64,000 nucleotides of DNA from positions 682,001-746,000 of the forward strand of contig NC_012872.2 of NCBI RefSeq assembly GCF_000003195.3. Reading direction: 5' to 3'. Positions 35,125 to 45,005 of the stretch are shown here, in pieces. The notes below the pieces were generated by a model. That model saw only the letters and a program-made list of their open reading frames with translations. It searched no databases and was not told where the DNA came from. Source of the stretch: Sorghum bicolor (lineage: Eukaryota; Streptophyta; Magnoliopsida; Poales; Poaceae). The position numbers and the translations under genes were made by a program. Position 1 is the stretch's first letter. Each line of letters opens with the position of its first letter.

Positions 35125-35840
35125 ATGATGATGAGCTAAAATAATTTAATTGCCATCTAATAAAAAGATAAAATTATATCTTTCAGAAAAAAAGATAAAA
35201 TTATGAGATGGATTATCGTAAATCGAATCATCATATAACAATAGTTCTATAATCCATTTCGGACCTGTTTATAGTGATTATGAGTCAAAATACACCATAA
35301 TAACCTAGAAATCCAACCACTCATTGTCACCGTGATAAGGAGGGGTTTGGTGACATCTTCGGTGAGAAATGTTCTTATGGGGAACCGTGGACATCTACTT
35401 TAAATTCAGGACAGATGCTCATGTGCAAGGATTCAATGCATGAGTTGCTAGATGAATTCAGTAGTAGTTAAAAAGAAAAAAAAACTATTAAGTATACCTT
35501 GTAATGTCTATATGATTATGTAATTAGCTAAAATAATTTAATTGCCATCTAAATAGATTAAATTATGAGATGGATAATCATAAATCAAACCATCATATTA
35601 CAATAGTCGTATAATCCATTTTGGACATGTTTTAGTGATTACGAGTCAAAATACTTCATAATAACCTAGAAATCCAAACACTCATTATCACGATGAGAGG
35701 GAGGGGGATGGGGACCTATTTCTTGAGAAATGTCCGAACCGTGGACATCTACTTTGAATTCATGACAGATGCTCATGTGCAAGGAGCTGCTCGAATAATA
35801 CAGTAATAGTTAGAAAGAAAAAAATAACTATTAGGTATTG
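35125..35840 (+). repeat. direct tandem duplication, ~391-bp unit
   Basis: AGCTAAAATAATTTAATTGC starts near 35134 and again near 35526. The following 300 bp match with small indels, including AACCTAGAAATCCAA and GACAGATGCTCATGTGCAAG. Non-coding. Confidence 0.8.
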
Positions 35841-36267
35841 GAGGCTTGCACATGAATACATGTCATGAATTCACACAAGGTGTCCATGATTCCCTCATGT
35901 GTCCACTCATTTTTTTCTCCACCACATGTTCCACAATCCTCCATGAGGTGTGCCATCCTCTAACTCCTAGGTCTTGAGTTCCTAATCATGCCGCATAGCT
36001 TAGACTAAAAATGGCGATGGGACCACGACCCGAGACCCAACTACTATTTGGGGAAAACATTCACTCCAATGGGTACACGGGTACTGGAACGTTCTATAGT
36101 CCACATACATTTTTTTAGAAAGCCCAATATCAAACCAGCCCAGCCCAAAATAAAGCAAACCCTAGGTATATAAGCCAATCCCTCACTCCATTCATCTATT
36201 TTCCACCCCGTCCTTGAATCCCCTCCTGCTCTGGCGGCTGCGTGCACACCGCACGAACTCACTGCTC

Positions 36268-36829
36268 ATGGAGGATGCAAGGCATGATGACCGTGCATCT
36301 GCGCCGCCGTTGTCCGTGTCGGCAAGGTAGGTTATGGTCACTGCTATTTGCCGCGATCGCCCGCCCTTAGCCGCCTGGCGGCCGCGCGACACGCCATCCC
36401 AACCCTAAGCCGTAACTGCTTCTTCCTTTTCCCTACTCCCCAACCATTTCTCACTACCAGAGCCAGCGGCCATGCCAGGGACCAGACAAGCGCAAGCTAG
36501 TGTCGACGCACGGTGACCATTTTCTATCTCTTAACCTTTTCTATTATAATTTGCAGCGTTCGATTCACACCACTAATTGCAGCAACCATGGCTATCCTAT
36601 TTTAAAGGGACATCAGAGTCGAAGTTGCTGACCCCTGCTGAAGTTGCTGGATCAGGAGGACACCAATGTCGTGCTCGCAAGATTGGTTTGTCCATTGTTT
36701 TGTTTCGTAATTTGGTTTTCTTTACTATGTTTCTATCCTAATTGTTGGTTTCCCTTTTTTAGTTGATGACAAGGAAAAACAAGTTGACACCTTCAGTCTT
36801 GCCTCCAAGATATTCAAGAAGCTCTTCAG
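36268..36829 (+). other. possible small multi-exon gene or gene fragment, unrecognised
   Basis: Three exon-like pieces with plausible splice sites: 36268-36326 (ATG, then MEDARHDDRAS, donor GTAGGT), roughly 36600-36683, and 36763-36829 (DDKEKQVDTFSLASKIFKKL, acceptor TTTTTTAG, donor GTTAGT). An upstream TATA-like TATATAAG is near 36166. No family was recognised and no continuation after 36830 was found, so this could be a captured fragment. Order and joining are uncertain. Confidence 0.25.
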
Positions 36830-36839
36830 GTTAGTGCAT

Positions 36840-37987
36840 ATACCCCAATAAAACTGGTGTTGGGCCATCTTCTAACTCCTAGATCTTGAGTTTTTTATCA
36901 TGTGTCACGACTTATAGTCTCGGACACTATTCATTCGTGTTGGTTATGGATACGCTTTAATCCCAAACAATTGCATAGCGTGACACTTTACGAGACCATA
37001 TATTAGACAATATCAATATAGTTGCCTTCTAAAAATAGTAAAGAGGCTAAAAATCAAGAGAGGAAACAAAGTCTCCATCTAGTGGGGACTTTGACGCACC
37101 CCATCTCCCGCTTAAAAAGTGTTGATATAGATGTTGGTGATCAATCACGATTGCTCAATGCGACACATATATAAGTCATGCTTGCACTTGCTCCAATTCT
37201 TATACGCTAGCTTGCATAGCATTCCACGAGTTGAGATAGTCTTACCTTGTGCGCTAGCTCAGAGATAAAGAAGAAGACAACCACACAAGTTGAGAGATAG
37301 TTTTACCTGATGAGCTAGATCAGAGACAAAAAGAAAGACAACAACACACAATGGGTTAATAAATGCTTGACACCGGCGCGACCAATCACATGACAGCCAC
37401 AGGTTTGGCCCTTCTCCAAACATGCGCTGGTCATGTGAGTGGTGGCGCCATGTCAGGGATCCATTGTGTGTGGTCTCCTCTCCTCCTCCTTGTTCTCCCA
37501 AGTTAGAAGAAGAGCTAGTCTTCCTCCGGGTACCAAACCAGTTCGAACACCGCCGGAGTTGCGGTGCGATCACCTGCACATGCACGCTAACAGAAAGAAG
37601 ACGAGACAGTTTTGTTTGGCGCGGCCAACCTACTGCCTTTCCATGACCCTATCTTTTGCAACATAAATAGGCAAACGGCAACCTGTGGCCAACGGTCCAC
37701 GGCACGCCGCGCGCCATGTTCCTCCGCAGGCTGCGCCGTGCCATCCCCAATGCAATGCAAGATCCAGAGTCTGGACAATGCCCTGGCAGCACCACTGGTT
37801 CACGCGTGAACACGCACGCATCCAGTGGACACACCCTGATCCCGGCCCCAACGACCGAGTCCGAGCTCATGCGAACCAGAAATAGGAATAGCTACCAAGA
37901 CAATTTCTTCTCTTCTTCCTCGAGATCGACATTTCCAAGATAAGAAGTATGCCAGCGAATTATTACACAAACATTTTTCCTTCTTCT
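36840..37987. other. intergenic, no gene recognised
   Basis: Mixed AT-rich and GC-rich DNA. Open frames at 37250-37950 occur on both strands and overlap one another; none resembles a known protein. Confidence 0.4.
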
Positions 37988-38698
37988 TCAGAGCTTGCTG
38001 GTTTTGTTGGCCTTGGTTGGCCAGGTAGGGGTCACCCACTGCCGCCCTACGGCAACCAGCTCGCCGGACTCTTTCTTGCGCACCTCAACCGTCGCAGCCG
38101 TCAGCTTCCCCTTCCGGCTCACCACTCGCCCCTCCACCTCCACCTCCGTCTGCGATGGAGGCCGGCCGGAGCTCGCGGTGAGCGTTCCAGCTCCAGAGTT
38201 GCGGGTAGTCGGACAGGAAATAGAAAGTTAATCTGAACATACGTACGTCGCGATCGGCCGGCGAGAAGTAGGACAAGCTGTAGTGGACGGTGGCCGTGGG
38301 CGCGCCCACCACCGTGTGCACCACCGCCGAGCACACGCAGTCCACCACCGCCGCGATCGCTCCGGTGTGCCAGCTCCCCTCCGCGTCCTGCACACCCACG
38401 GCAAGCCAGAAGCAGGCTCAGGTGCTCCGGAACAAAGTCAACGGTGCTTGAATTCAGGAGTTGGGGATCAACGGCCGGCACGCACGGCGACGGGGGCGCG
38501 CACGCGGAGCGAGCAGACGACGCGACCGGGCTCGGCGACGGAGACGCGCGCGCCGGCCAGCGCCACGCAGCTGAGCTCCTGGCTGCCGCCAGCCGCGTGG
38601 GCGGCGACGCCGCCGTCGTACCCCACGCGGGGGTTCTCTAGCCACTTCCTGGCCACGGCCACCTGCCGCAGCGCCCGCGACTCGCCGCCGTCGCCCAT
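37988..38698 (-). CDS. acyl-CoA thioesterase 13-like hotdog protein, copy B
   Basis: Three minus-strand exons, 38698-38486, 38387-38247 and 38149-37988, give 171 aa with GT-AG borders. The middle exon (DAEGSWHTGAIAAVVDCV, then VHYSLSYFSPADRD) is the 4HBT hotdog core. H78 and D87 are spaced as the HGG and catalytic Asp of human THEM2/ACOT13. The last exon (RVVSRKGKLTAATVEVRKK and GELVAVGRQWV) is the final beta strands. The predicted role is hydrolysis of acyl-CoA thioesters, in organelle or cytosol. The start lies in a weak context, and an in-frame upstream ATG exists at about 38797. It sits 463 bp beyond the end of its paralogue, same strand. Confidence 0.8.
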
Positions 38699-39160
38699 GT
38701 CCACGCCGCCGGCTGCGGCAGGCCGCGCGTTTGGACGCTGGGATCGCTGTTCGCTAGTACGACCTTCTTCCATCTCGCCACGTTTTCTAATGTCCATCTT
38801 AAGATTAGGTGAAGTTGCTTTGGAATGGCCATGGATTTCTCGTTACAAGAAAAAAACACACACAATAGTGCACGTGTCGTTTTCAGTCAGCTGTATAAAA
38901 CGCCATGGCATATCGAACAAAATCCATTAAAAAACGCTGCTAGCAATGCAACTGAAAGTGACGCAGAAAAGAGGTGGGATTAGTATAAAAAAAGAGCCGG
39001 GATTAACGCAGGACAGAGATGAAAATTTCCATCTTGCTTGCCAATGCATGATTAAATTACAGGGGACATCAACACCAGTAACATCTGGAACTGAATTTTC
39101 AACGAAGCTTCAGATCTTGCTGATTAATTTTCAAGCTACTGATTAAATTTAAAGGAAGCT

Positions 39161-41452
39161 TCAGATCTTGCTCTGAGAGCCTTTGGGCCTGGAGGCCGTC
39201 ATCCACTGTCTCCCGATGGCCACCAGCTCGCCGGACTCCTTCTTCCGGATCTCCACCGTCACCGCTGTCATCCGCCCTTTCTGCTCGACCACCCGCCCGT
39301 CCATCTCCACTTCCTCCTGGACGCACAACATTTCAGTTCAGTTCAGTTCCTTTGAAACCAAAAGCCTCATGGCTTCAGTGCCACGACGCCCCCCTGTTAT
39401 CTGGCTATCTGCTACCATCACCGGTCAGACCGGAATCCATGGCAATATATCAGGTGAGGACTCTTTTCGTCCTCCGTCATTCCCATGAAAAAAACATAAA
39501 TACATGCTGAAACCATCTCTGCAGTGCTGTTTCCTGAATACATGCAGAGAAAAGATGTGTGCAGTGCTGTTTTCTGAATACATGCAGAGTCTGAACTGAA
39601 TACTAAAATACTAACTGTATGTTCATCAGATAAAAAGAAGTAGCACTACTCAAACCTGTTAAGAATCTGAAAATGGTGAGAGAGTCCTATCGAGCATATA
39701 ATTTGAAAAAGCACAGGCAACTGCTTGCTGAGTCATGTAACAGAAAACGTTTGTGCTGAAATGCTTTGGACTCCTTTTGATTGTTTGGAAATTTCCTTGG
39801 AGGGAAACATAACCACTCCCCTGTTATCCTATTCCTAGGTAGTAGTAACACGGTTGCTTCTGGGAAACAAACTTCAAAAGAAGCATGTCTACACATGATA
39901 CAATAGAATGGCCAATCATTGTTGCTTTCTTGTTCTGAAAACTAGCCCGAAGTTGTATCCACAGAATGGTTATAAATAAATAAAAATACTACGGAATATT
40001 AGCTAAGAACCGTCAGCACAGACCTCGTTTGCTTTCTTGTTCTGAAAACTAGCCCGAAGTTGTATCCACAGAATGGTTATAAATAAATAAAAATACTACG
40101 GAATATTAGCTAAGAACCGTCAGCACAGACCTCCTGCCTGACTGTTCAAAGAACAAATGCTGAAGACAAGAGAAGGTGGCCAAAGAATGAAGCATATTCC
40201 GGTTCTCTACCCATCTTATTAGCACAAAAAAAATGTGCAGGTAATGCTAACCAAGTGCTGGGTGCCCAAGGAATTAAAGCGTCTTTACTTGAAAGACCAG
40301 GCTCACCCAATTGGACAATGTAATATGGGTGATGCAGTCCACATATATATTAGACTGAATTTCTGTGAAAGGCGTGTCATGAAGTAGAAAGATATCCCTA
40401 TTAACAATGAAATGACAACAAGTTTAATCTTCCATCAGAACATTTCAGAAGAGCAATTTCATCAGAATATGAAAACCAGACTTGGATCTGCATAAACCCC
40501 CAATAATCTGCTCTGGTTATAGAAGTATCTGACAGCAAATTTATAAACATGGATCATACTTCAGAAAAACAAAACCAATACGAGTGCTAAAATGCTGCTA
40601 CATGAAACTAGTACGGAATTGGAGTGGTTTATCCGTGGAGCTTGCTGCAATCACATTACGGCATACGGGCATAGGCTGGACTGGCATCCATGATGTACTC
40701 TACTTATTGCCAGGCAGTGACGTGCCATTCATCGCCTGCCTGATTGAAGACGACGACACGCCTGGTAAGCAAACATTAACCGATGATGTGTGGAGGAGTG
40801 TGTGGAGTGGCTACACCACACGTAGCAAACCTCTTGTTTCTTTTCTCGTTGACTCAGTGTTAAAGACGCAGACACTATACTAACGTAGTGGGGAAGCTAG
40901 AAGAACAGAAAATATTTTCTTTTGGCGTCCCAAGGAGCCGAAACTGAAAGAAACTGGAGACAAGACAGTAGTAGGTACTAGGAGGTAGCGGTGTGATGTG
41001 TACGCACATGGAGCTTGGCCGGTGTGAAGTAGGAGATGTCGTAGTGGACGGAGACCTTGATGATGCCCTCGACGGACATGATGGCCGCGGCGCACACGTC
41101 GTCCGCCGCCGCCGCGATGGCGCCCGTGTGCCAGTTCCCCTCCGCGTCCTGACCAGAGCCCCAAGCGAAACCAAGAACTCATCACACGATCCAATTCCAA
41201 CGGCGCGAGACCTGGATGGGGCAACAAGGAAGGAAAGAGGGAGGGAGACGCACGCACTGTGAGTTGGGGCGGCACGCGGAGGGAGCAGAGCGCGCGGCCT
41301 CGCTCGGCGAGGGACACGCGCACGCCGGAGAGGGGCAGCGCGTTGAAGGCCCGGCCCGGGGCGTCCTCCACCGTGGCGCCGGCGTTCTCCAGCCACCTGC
41401 GCGCGGCGGCGGCCATCCACGCCGGGGGCTCTGCCGCCGTGCCCCCACCCAT
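39161..41452 (-). CDS. acyl-CoA thioesterase 13-like hotdog protein, copy A
   Basis: Minus-strand exons 41452-41258, 41148-41008 and 39316-39161 encode 163 aa, the usual size for plant ACOT13-like proteins. The middle exon is 141 nt as in copy B. Core DAEGNWHTGAIAAAADDV has H72 and D81 in THEM2-like spacing; VHYDISYFTPAKLH follows, then VVEQKGRMTAVTVEIRKKES and IGRQWMTAS. The N-terminal region (RRWLENAG) aligns with copy B (RKWLENPR). Intron 2 is 1691 nt against about 100 nt in copy B, which makes the last exon easy to miss. Acyl-CoA hydrolysis is inferred from the family; the substrate is unknown. Confidence 0.88.
39924..40137 (-). repeat. 107-bp tandem duplication in thioesterase intron 2
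   Basis: GCTTTCTTGTTCTGAAAACT through CAGCACAGACCTC occurs twice in direct succession (starting 39924 and 40031) with essentially no differences, so it is very recent. Confidence 0.92.
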
Positions 41453-42043
41453 GCTGTCTCGCCTGCGCCGCGTCGATCGCGGTGGGCTTCTTGAGCTCTG
41501 ACCGGAGGACGACGCTGCTACCTGACTTGTTTGACCGGGCCGAGCGGACGGGGAGGTTTGCAGAGTGCAGAGGTCTGCCTCGCCCGTCGTCACACGTTCC
41601 TTATAAAGGCATCCGCCACCGGCCTTCGCGTGGGCGGCTAGGCTTGTCACGATTCAGTCTGCAATCTTCTGAATCCCGCCTGCTGCGTTTTCTACTACTC
41701 GTACGATTCAGAAGCACGCCCCTTTTAGAGCCAGAGGAACTGGACGCATTGAGGAACTGGACGCATTGAGTCGTCTCTGCTTTTGCCAGCAACTGGAGAG
41801 ACACCACTGCCACCGGGTTCCTATCCCTTCCCCTTGCTAGCACAGATCTCCATCCAGGCCTAGAAATTAGTCCTCAATTGTGAAGGCAGATCGATCATCA
41901 ATAGTAGCAAGAATTAATCAATCACTTATATACTTCCCAGCAAACAATTTCTTGTCAGATTGCATATTTCTATGGCTGCTGCTAGTACTGATAAATAGTA
42001 TAGCAGAAGAAAAAATAAATAGTAGGCTTCAATTTATGTAATA
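41453..42043. other. upstream region of thioesterase copy A
   Basis: GC-rich to about 41650 (likely 5' UTR and core promoter on the minus strand), then AT-rich. No gene recognised. Confidence 0.4.
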
Positions 42044-42055
42044 ACTCCGGACAGT

Positions 42056-42074
42056 TTTTTTTTTTTAGAAAAGG
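42056..42074 (-). mobile_element. 19-nt ultra-short retroposon tail with 12-bp target duplication
   Basis: Perfect direct repeats ACTCCGGACAGT at 42044-42055 and 42075-42086 bracket a T-run followed by AGAAAAGG. This fits target-primed insertion in which only the poly(A) tail and a few bases of a LINE 3' end were copied. Confidence 0.7.
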
Positions 42075-42287
42075 ACTCCGGACAGTCTACATCTCAAAAT
42101 TCTTTAGACAGCAATTACTTTTGTAGCTTGTCATCACAAATCATGGCCGATTCGCTACATGTCAGGAGATTTTGACTAGCAAAAGAGCACATGCATGTCA
42201 CTGAATCATTCAAATATTTTAGGCTTCAATTGACAAGCAAGTCACTGAGTACTGAATTACTGATTATCCAAATATTAGCCTTCGGTT

Positions 42288-42766
42288 TTTTTTTGAGAAA
42301 AACTGTGGAGCAATGCTCCCCAGGAATATATAAATATCAAAAGATAGTTACAAGAACATAACAAGAGATTAGCAGGAAGCTAATCAGAAGCTAAGCCACT
42401 TACCTAGCTTACCTGTAAAAAAAAAGCCTAGAGCAAAAAGGAATAAATACAAACATGCTAGAGGCCAAAGCAACTAAACCAAAATTACAAGGCTTGGGTC
42501 CAATTCATTATTAAACTATGTTTGTGAGCTGGAAGTCGGTGGAGATGAAGAACAACTTCACTCTTGAATAACTGCTTCCATTTCAACAAAGAAGGAGGCC
42601 TCCTATTGAAGATGAAATTATTTCTCTCCTTCCAAATAGACCAAGTAGCTAACATGAATAAATCCATGAAATAGGGCCCTTAAAAAGTGCTTTCCTGATG
42701 CAGTAACTTTTGCATTATATCACCTTGCTGCAGCCACTGAGTACCTAAAGCCTGCCATCTTGCTAT
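42288..42766 (-). mobile_element. 5'-truncated LINE insertion with 17-bp target duplication
   Basis: Perfect 17-bp repeats AATATTAGCCTTCGGTT at 42271-42287 and 42767-42783 bracket 479 bp. The plus strand begins with a T-run (poly(A) tail of a minus-strand element). The minus strand encodes LATWSIWKERNNFIF and LKWKQLFKSEVVLHLHR before a stop, the C-terminus typical of plant non-LTR reverse-transcriptase proteins. Confidence 0.92.
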
Positions 42767-42813
42767 AATATTAGCCTTCGGTTGACAAACAAGTCACTGG
42801 AGCAATTCAGTTA

Positions 42814-43178
42814 GAGCATCTCCAGGAGTTTGATATAATTTACTTGCTAAACTAATAGATCTAGCAAGTTAATAAAAAAAATAGCAACTTTAAATTTTTT
42901 CTTCTCCAACAGCAACCTATAATAGCTTTCTAAAATTTAAAAATTTATAGTAAAGTCCACATCTAACTGTTATTTTTTGGTTTACTAAAGCCAATCATAT
43001 CTTTTACTAGAGGGATAGGGAGTTCTCTCCACTTTGCAAACTTATGAGTTGAGGATGATATTTGATAACTTTTTATTTTTAAGTATCTCTTTTACCAAAC
43101 TGTTGGAGAAGACTTTTTTTTCTTTTTCCTAAAAAAATCAAGATAGGAAGTTGTTTTACTAAACTCCTAAAGATGCTC
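42814..43178. mobile_element. Tourist (PIF/Harbinger) MITE
   Basis: GAGCATCTCCAGGAGTTTG at the left pairs with AAACTCCTAAAGATGCTC at the right. TTA flanks both ends (42811-42813, 43179-43181). Confidence 0.8.
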
Positions 43179-43364
43179 TTATGCCATTGCTTGGTGCTTC
43201 CTAACAGTAGCAACAAGAGCATAGCTAACCAAGTGCTTAAAAGCAACCATCAACTCCTTACATTTGTATTGATTGGCATTGTGACATACTGCACAAAATA
43301 ATCCTGCCACTAAATCGAACAAGTTAACCTAAAATTGGTTCCCATAATCTGAAATTCATAAGCA

Positions 43365-43420
43365 TTTTTTTCTCTTCTTTTTTTTTCTCTTCTTTTTTTT
43401 CTCTTTCTTTTTTTCGCGTT
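43365..43420 (+). repeat. T/C-rich low-complexity run
   Basis: Repeated TTTTTTTCTCTTC units; no function proposed. Confidence 0.8.
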
Positions 43421-43499
43421 AAATTTTGGATTTCCATGGATGACACATTGCTGTAGTGAAGAATCAGTCTCAACAGCACACGGTCCACCGAACCTATTA

Positions 43500-43705
43500 G
43501 GCCAGTCTCAATGCATGTTTTATGAGAGTGTCATGCACATTAAATAGGGTGCCACATAAGCAAAATTGCTGACTTGGCAGGGTCATTAAGTGAAGGAGTT
43601 TCATCAGATGAGAGAGGAGTTTCATCCCCATGAAACTCAAGTGGCTCGGTTACCTAGTTTATTGTCTTGATAACTGTGTGATGAAACTATACATTGAGAC
43701 TGACC
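43500..43705. mobile_element. Tourist (PIF/Harbinger) MITE
   Basis: GGCCAGTCTCAATGCATG at the left and the complement of GGTCAGTCTCAATGTATAG at the right. TTA target duplications at 43497-43499 and 43706-43708. 206 bp. Confidence 0.88.
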
Positions 43706-44149
43706 TTAAGCAAAATTTAGCCCAAATAAAAAACATTCCGGGCGCTGGTTGCTACAGTAGAGAAATTAAATTGCCGGCACGCGCTTACCATCCGAATGCC
43801 TGGCGCATAGCATGCCCCCAGGAGAGCGGCGTGGCGCGGCCCAGGGAAAACCTGTGCATCTGCACGCTTTGCTGAGGAGGCTCCCGTGTGCTGAAAAAGT
43901 TGTCCCTATGACCCTATCTAGATAGCCTGCGATTAGATTCATGTTGGACGGTAGATACAAGGAAATAAGTCACGATGTGCCTCTTCAGAGAACCATAACT
44001 TATCATTCAGCCATTCTTTTAAGGTTACACTGAAGCTCTACAACACTTAGAGACAACCAATTAACCTATACCTTACACATTACACAACCACACGCCCCCG
44101 TTCGGTACTTACACATTTCTATGACACAAGTACAACTTCACATGTTCCT

Positions 44150-44950
44150 TTTTTCTGCTTGTATAAAATAAATAAACTTTACTGGGGTTTCCACGGCCAC
44201 CCGACATCAGTTCTTCGCCTTGGGTATGGTGACTATTACTCCTCCATCTAGGAAACAATGCATCCATCAGTGTCTGACACACAAATCGCATGCACCACAT
44301 CCAACTAAAGTAAGAAAATCTCCATGTTTCATTATGCTGAGAACATTTCAGGGTTCGAGGTATCATAGTTTCCTCTTTTGTGCATATCAACAAGCAATGT
44401 TGTCCCTTTAGACACACCTAGACTGTATATAGAATGTGCCCACTATTTTCAGACCAGTTTGCAATGCCCTACTGCAACAAGGAACCTAGCACACCTACTC
44501 GAGGGTGAGGGCACAAAAGTCTATGCAAGTTTTGCTAGACCTGATGCCGAGACAAGTGTTATAGTGTTAGTGGAACCTTTTCAATTAGGTAGCCTCCAAA
44601 TGATGTGCTGGGTGACACGTTGTATTGATCATACTGCGCATATTATGAATCAAGAGTTTGTGTTTGAAGTTCCATCTGGAGCATGTTAGCTCTTTGATGG
44701 TTTGTGAAGCCTCACGCTGTTGATCGATCCTTCGATCTGAAAAGATGTGTTGCAGCCATAGCTTTATTTGGGTAAGGTTGGACTGTCCAGCGATCCTTTG
44801 ATCATATAGCTTACTAGTACCAACCTCCACAGTTAATGATGTGCTTGCAACACTTCTGCCAGCCTCCATAATTGACAATGTGCTTCCAACACCTCGACCA
44901 GCCTCCATAGTTAATGCTATGCTTGGAACACTTAATATACTAGAAGTTGC
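44150..44950 (-). repeat. duplicated 3' end of the EMF1-like pseudogene
   Basis: The C-terminal part present at 45,340-46,060 occurs again at about 44,230-44,950 (offset about 1.1 kb). Examples are the shared SGLAKLA, SPSSRCARF and SLGVSKGT frames and the nucleotide block GTCCCTTTAGACACACCTAG at 44,401 and 45,541. Both copies are broken. Confidence 0.8.
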
Positions 44951-45005
44951 AAGCCTCCATAGTTAATGCTATGCTTGGAAAACCTCGACCAGCCTCCATA
45001 GTACC
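44820..45005 (-). repeat. short tandem repeats within EMF1-like 3' end
   Basis: Four or five copies of CCAGCCTCCATAGTTAATG-type units spaced about 40-55 bp. A further two to three are at 45,957-46,040. On the minus strand they read as repeats of MEAGRSVAST, an expansion of a TMEAS-like segment of EMF1. Confidence 0.7.
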
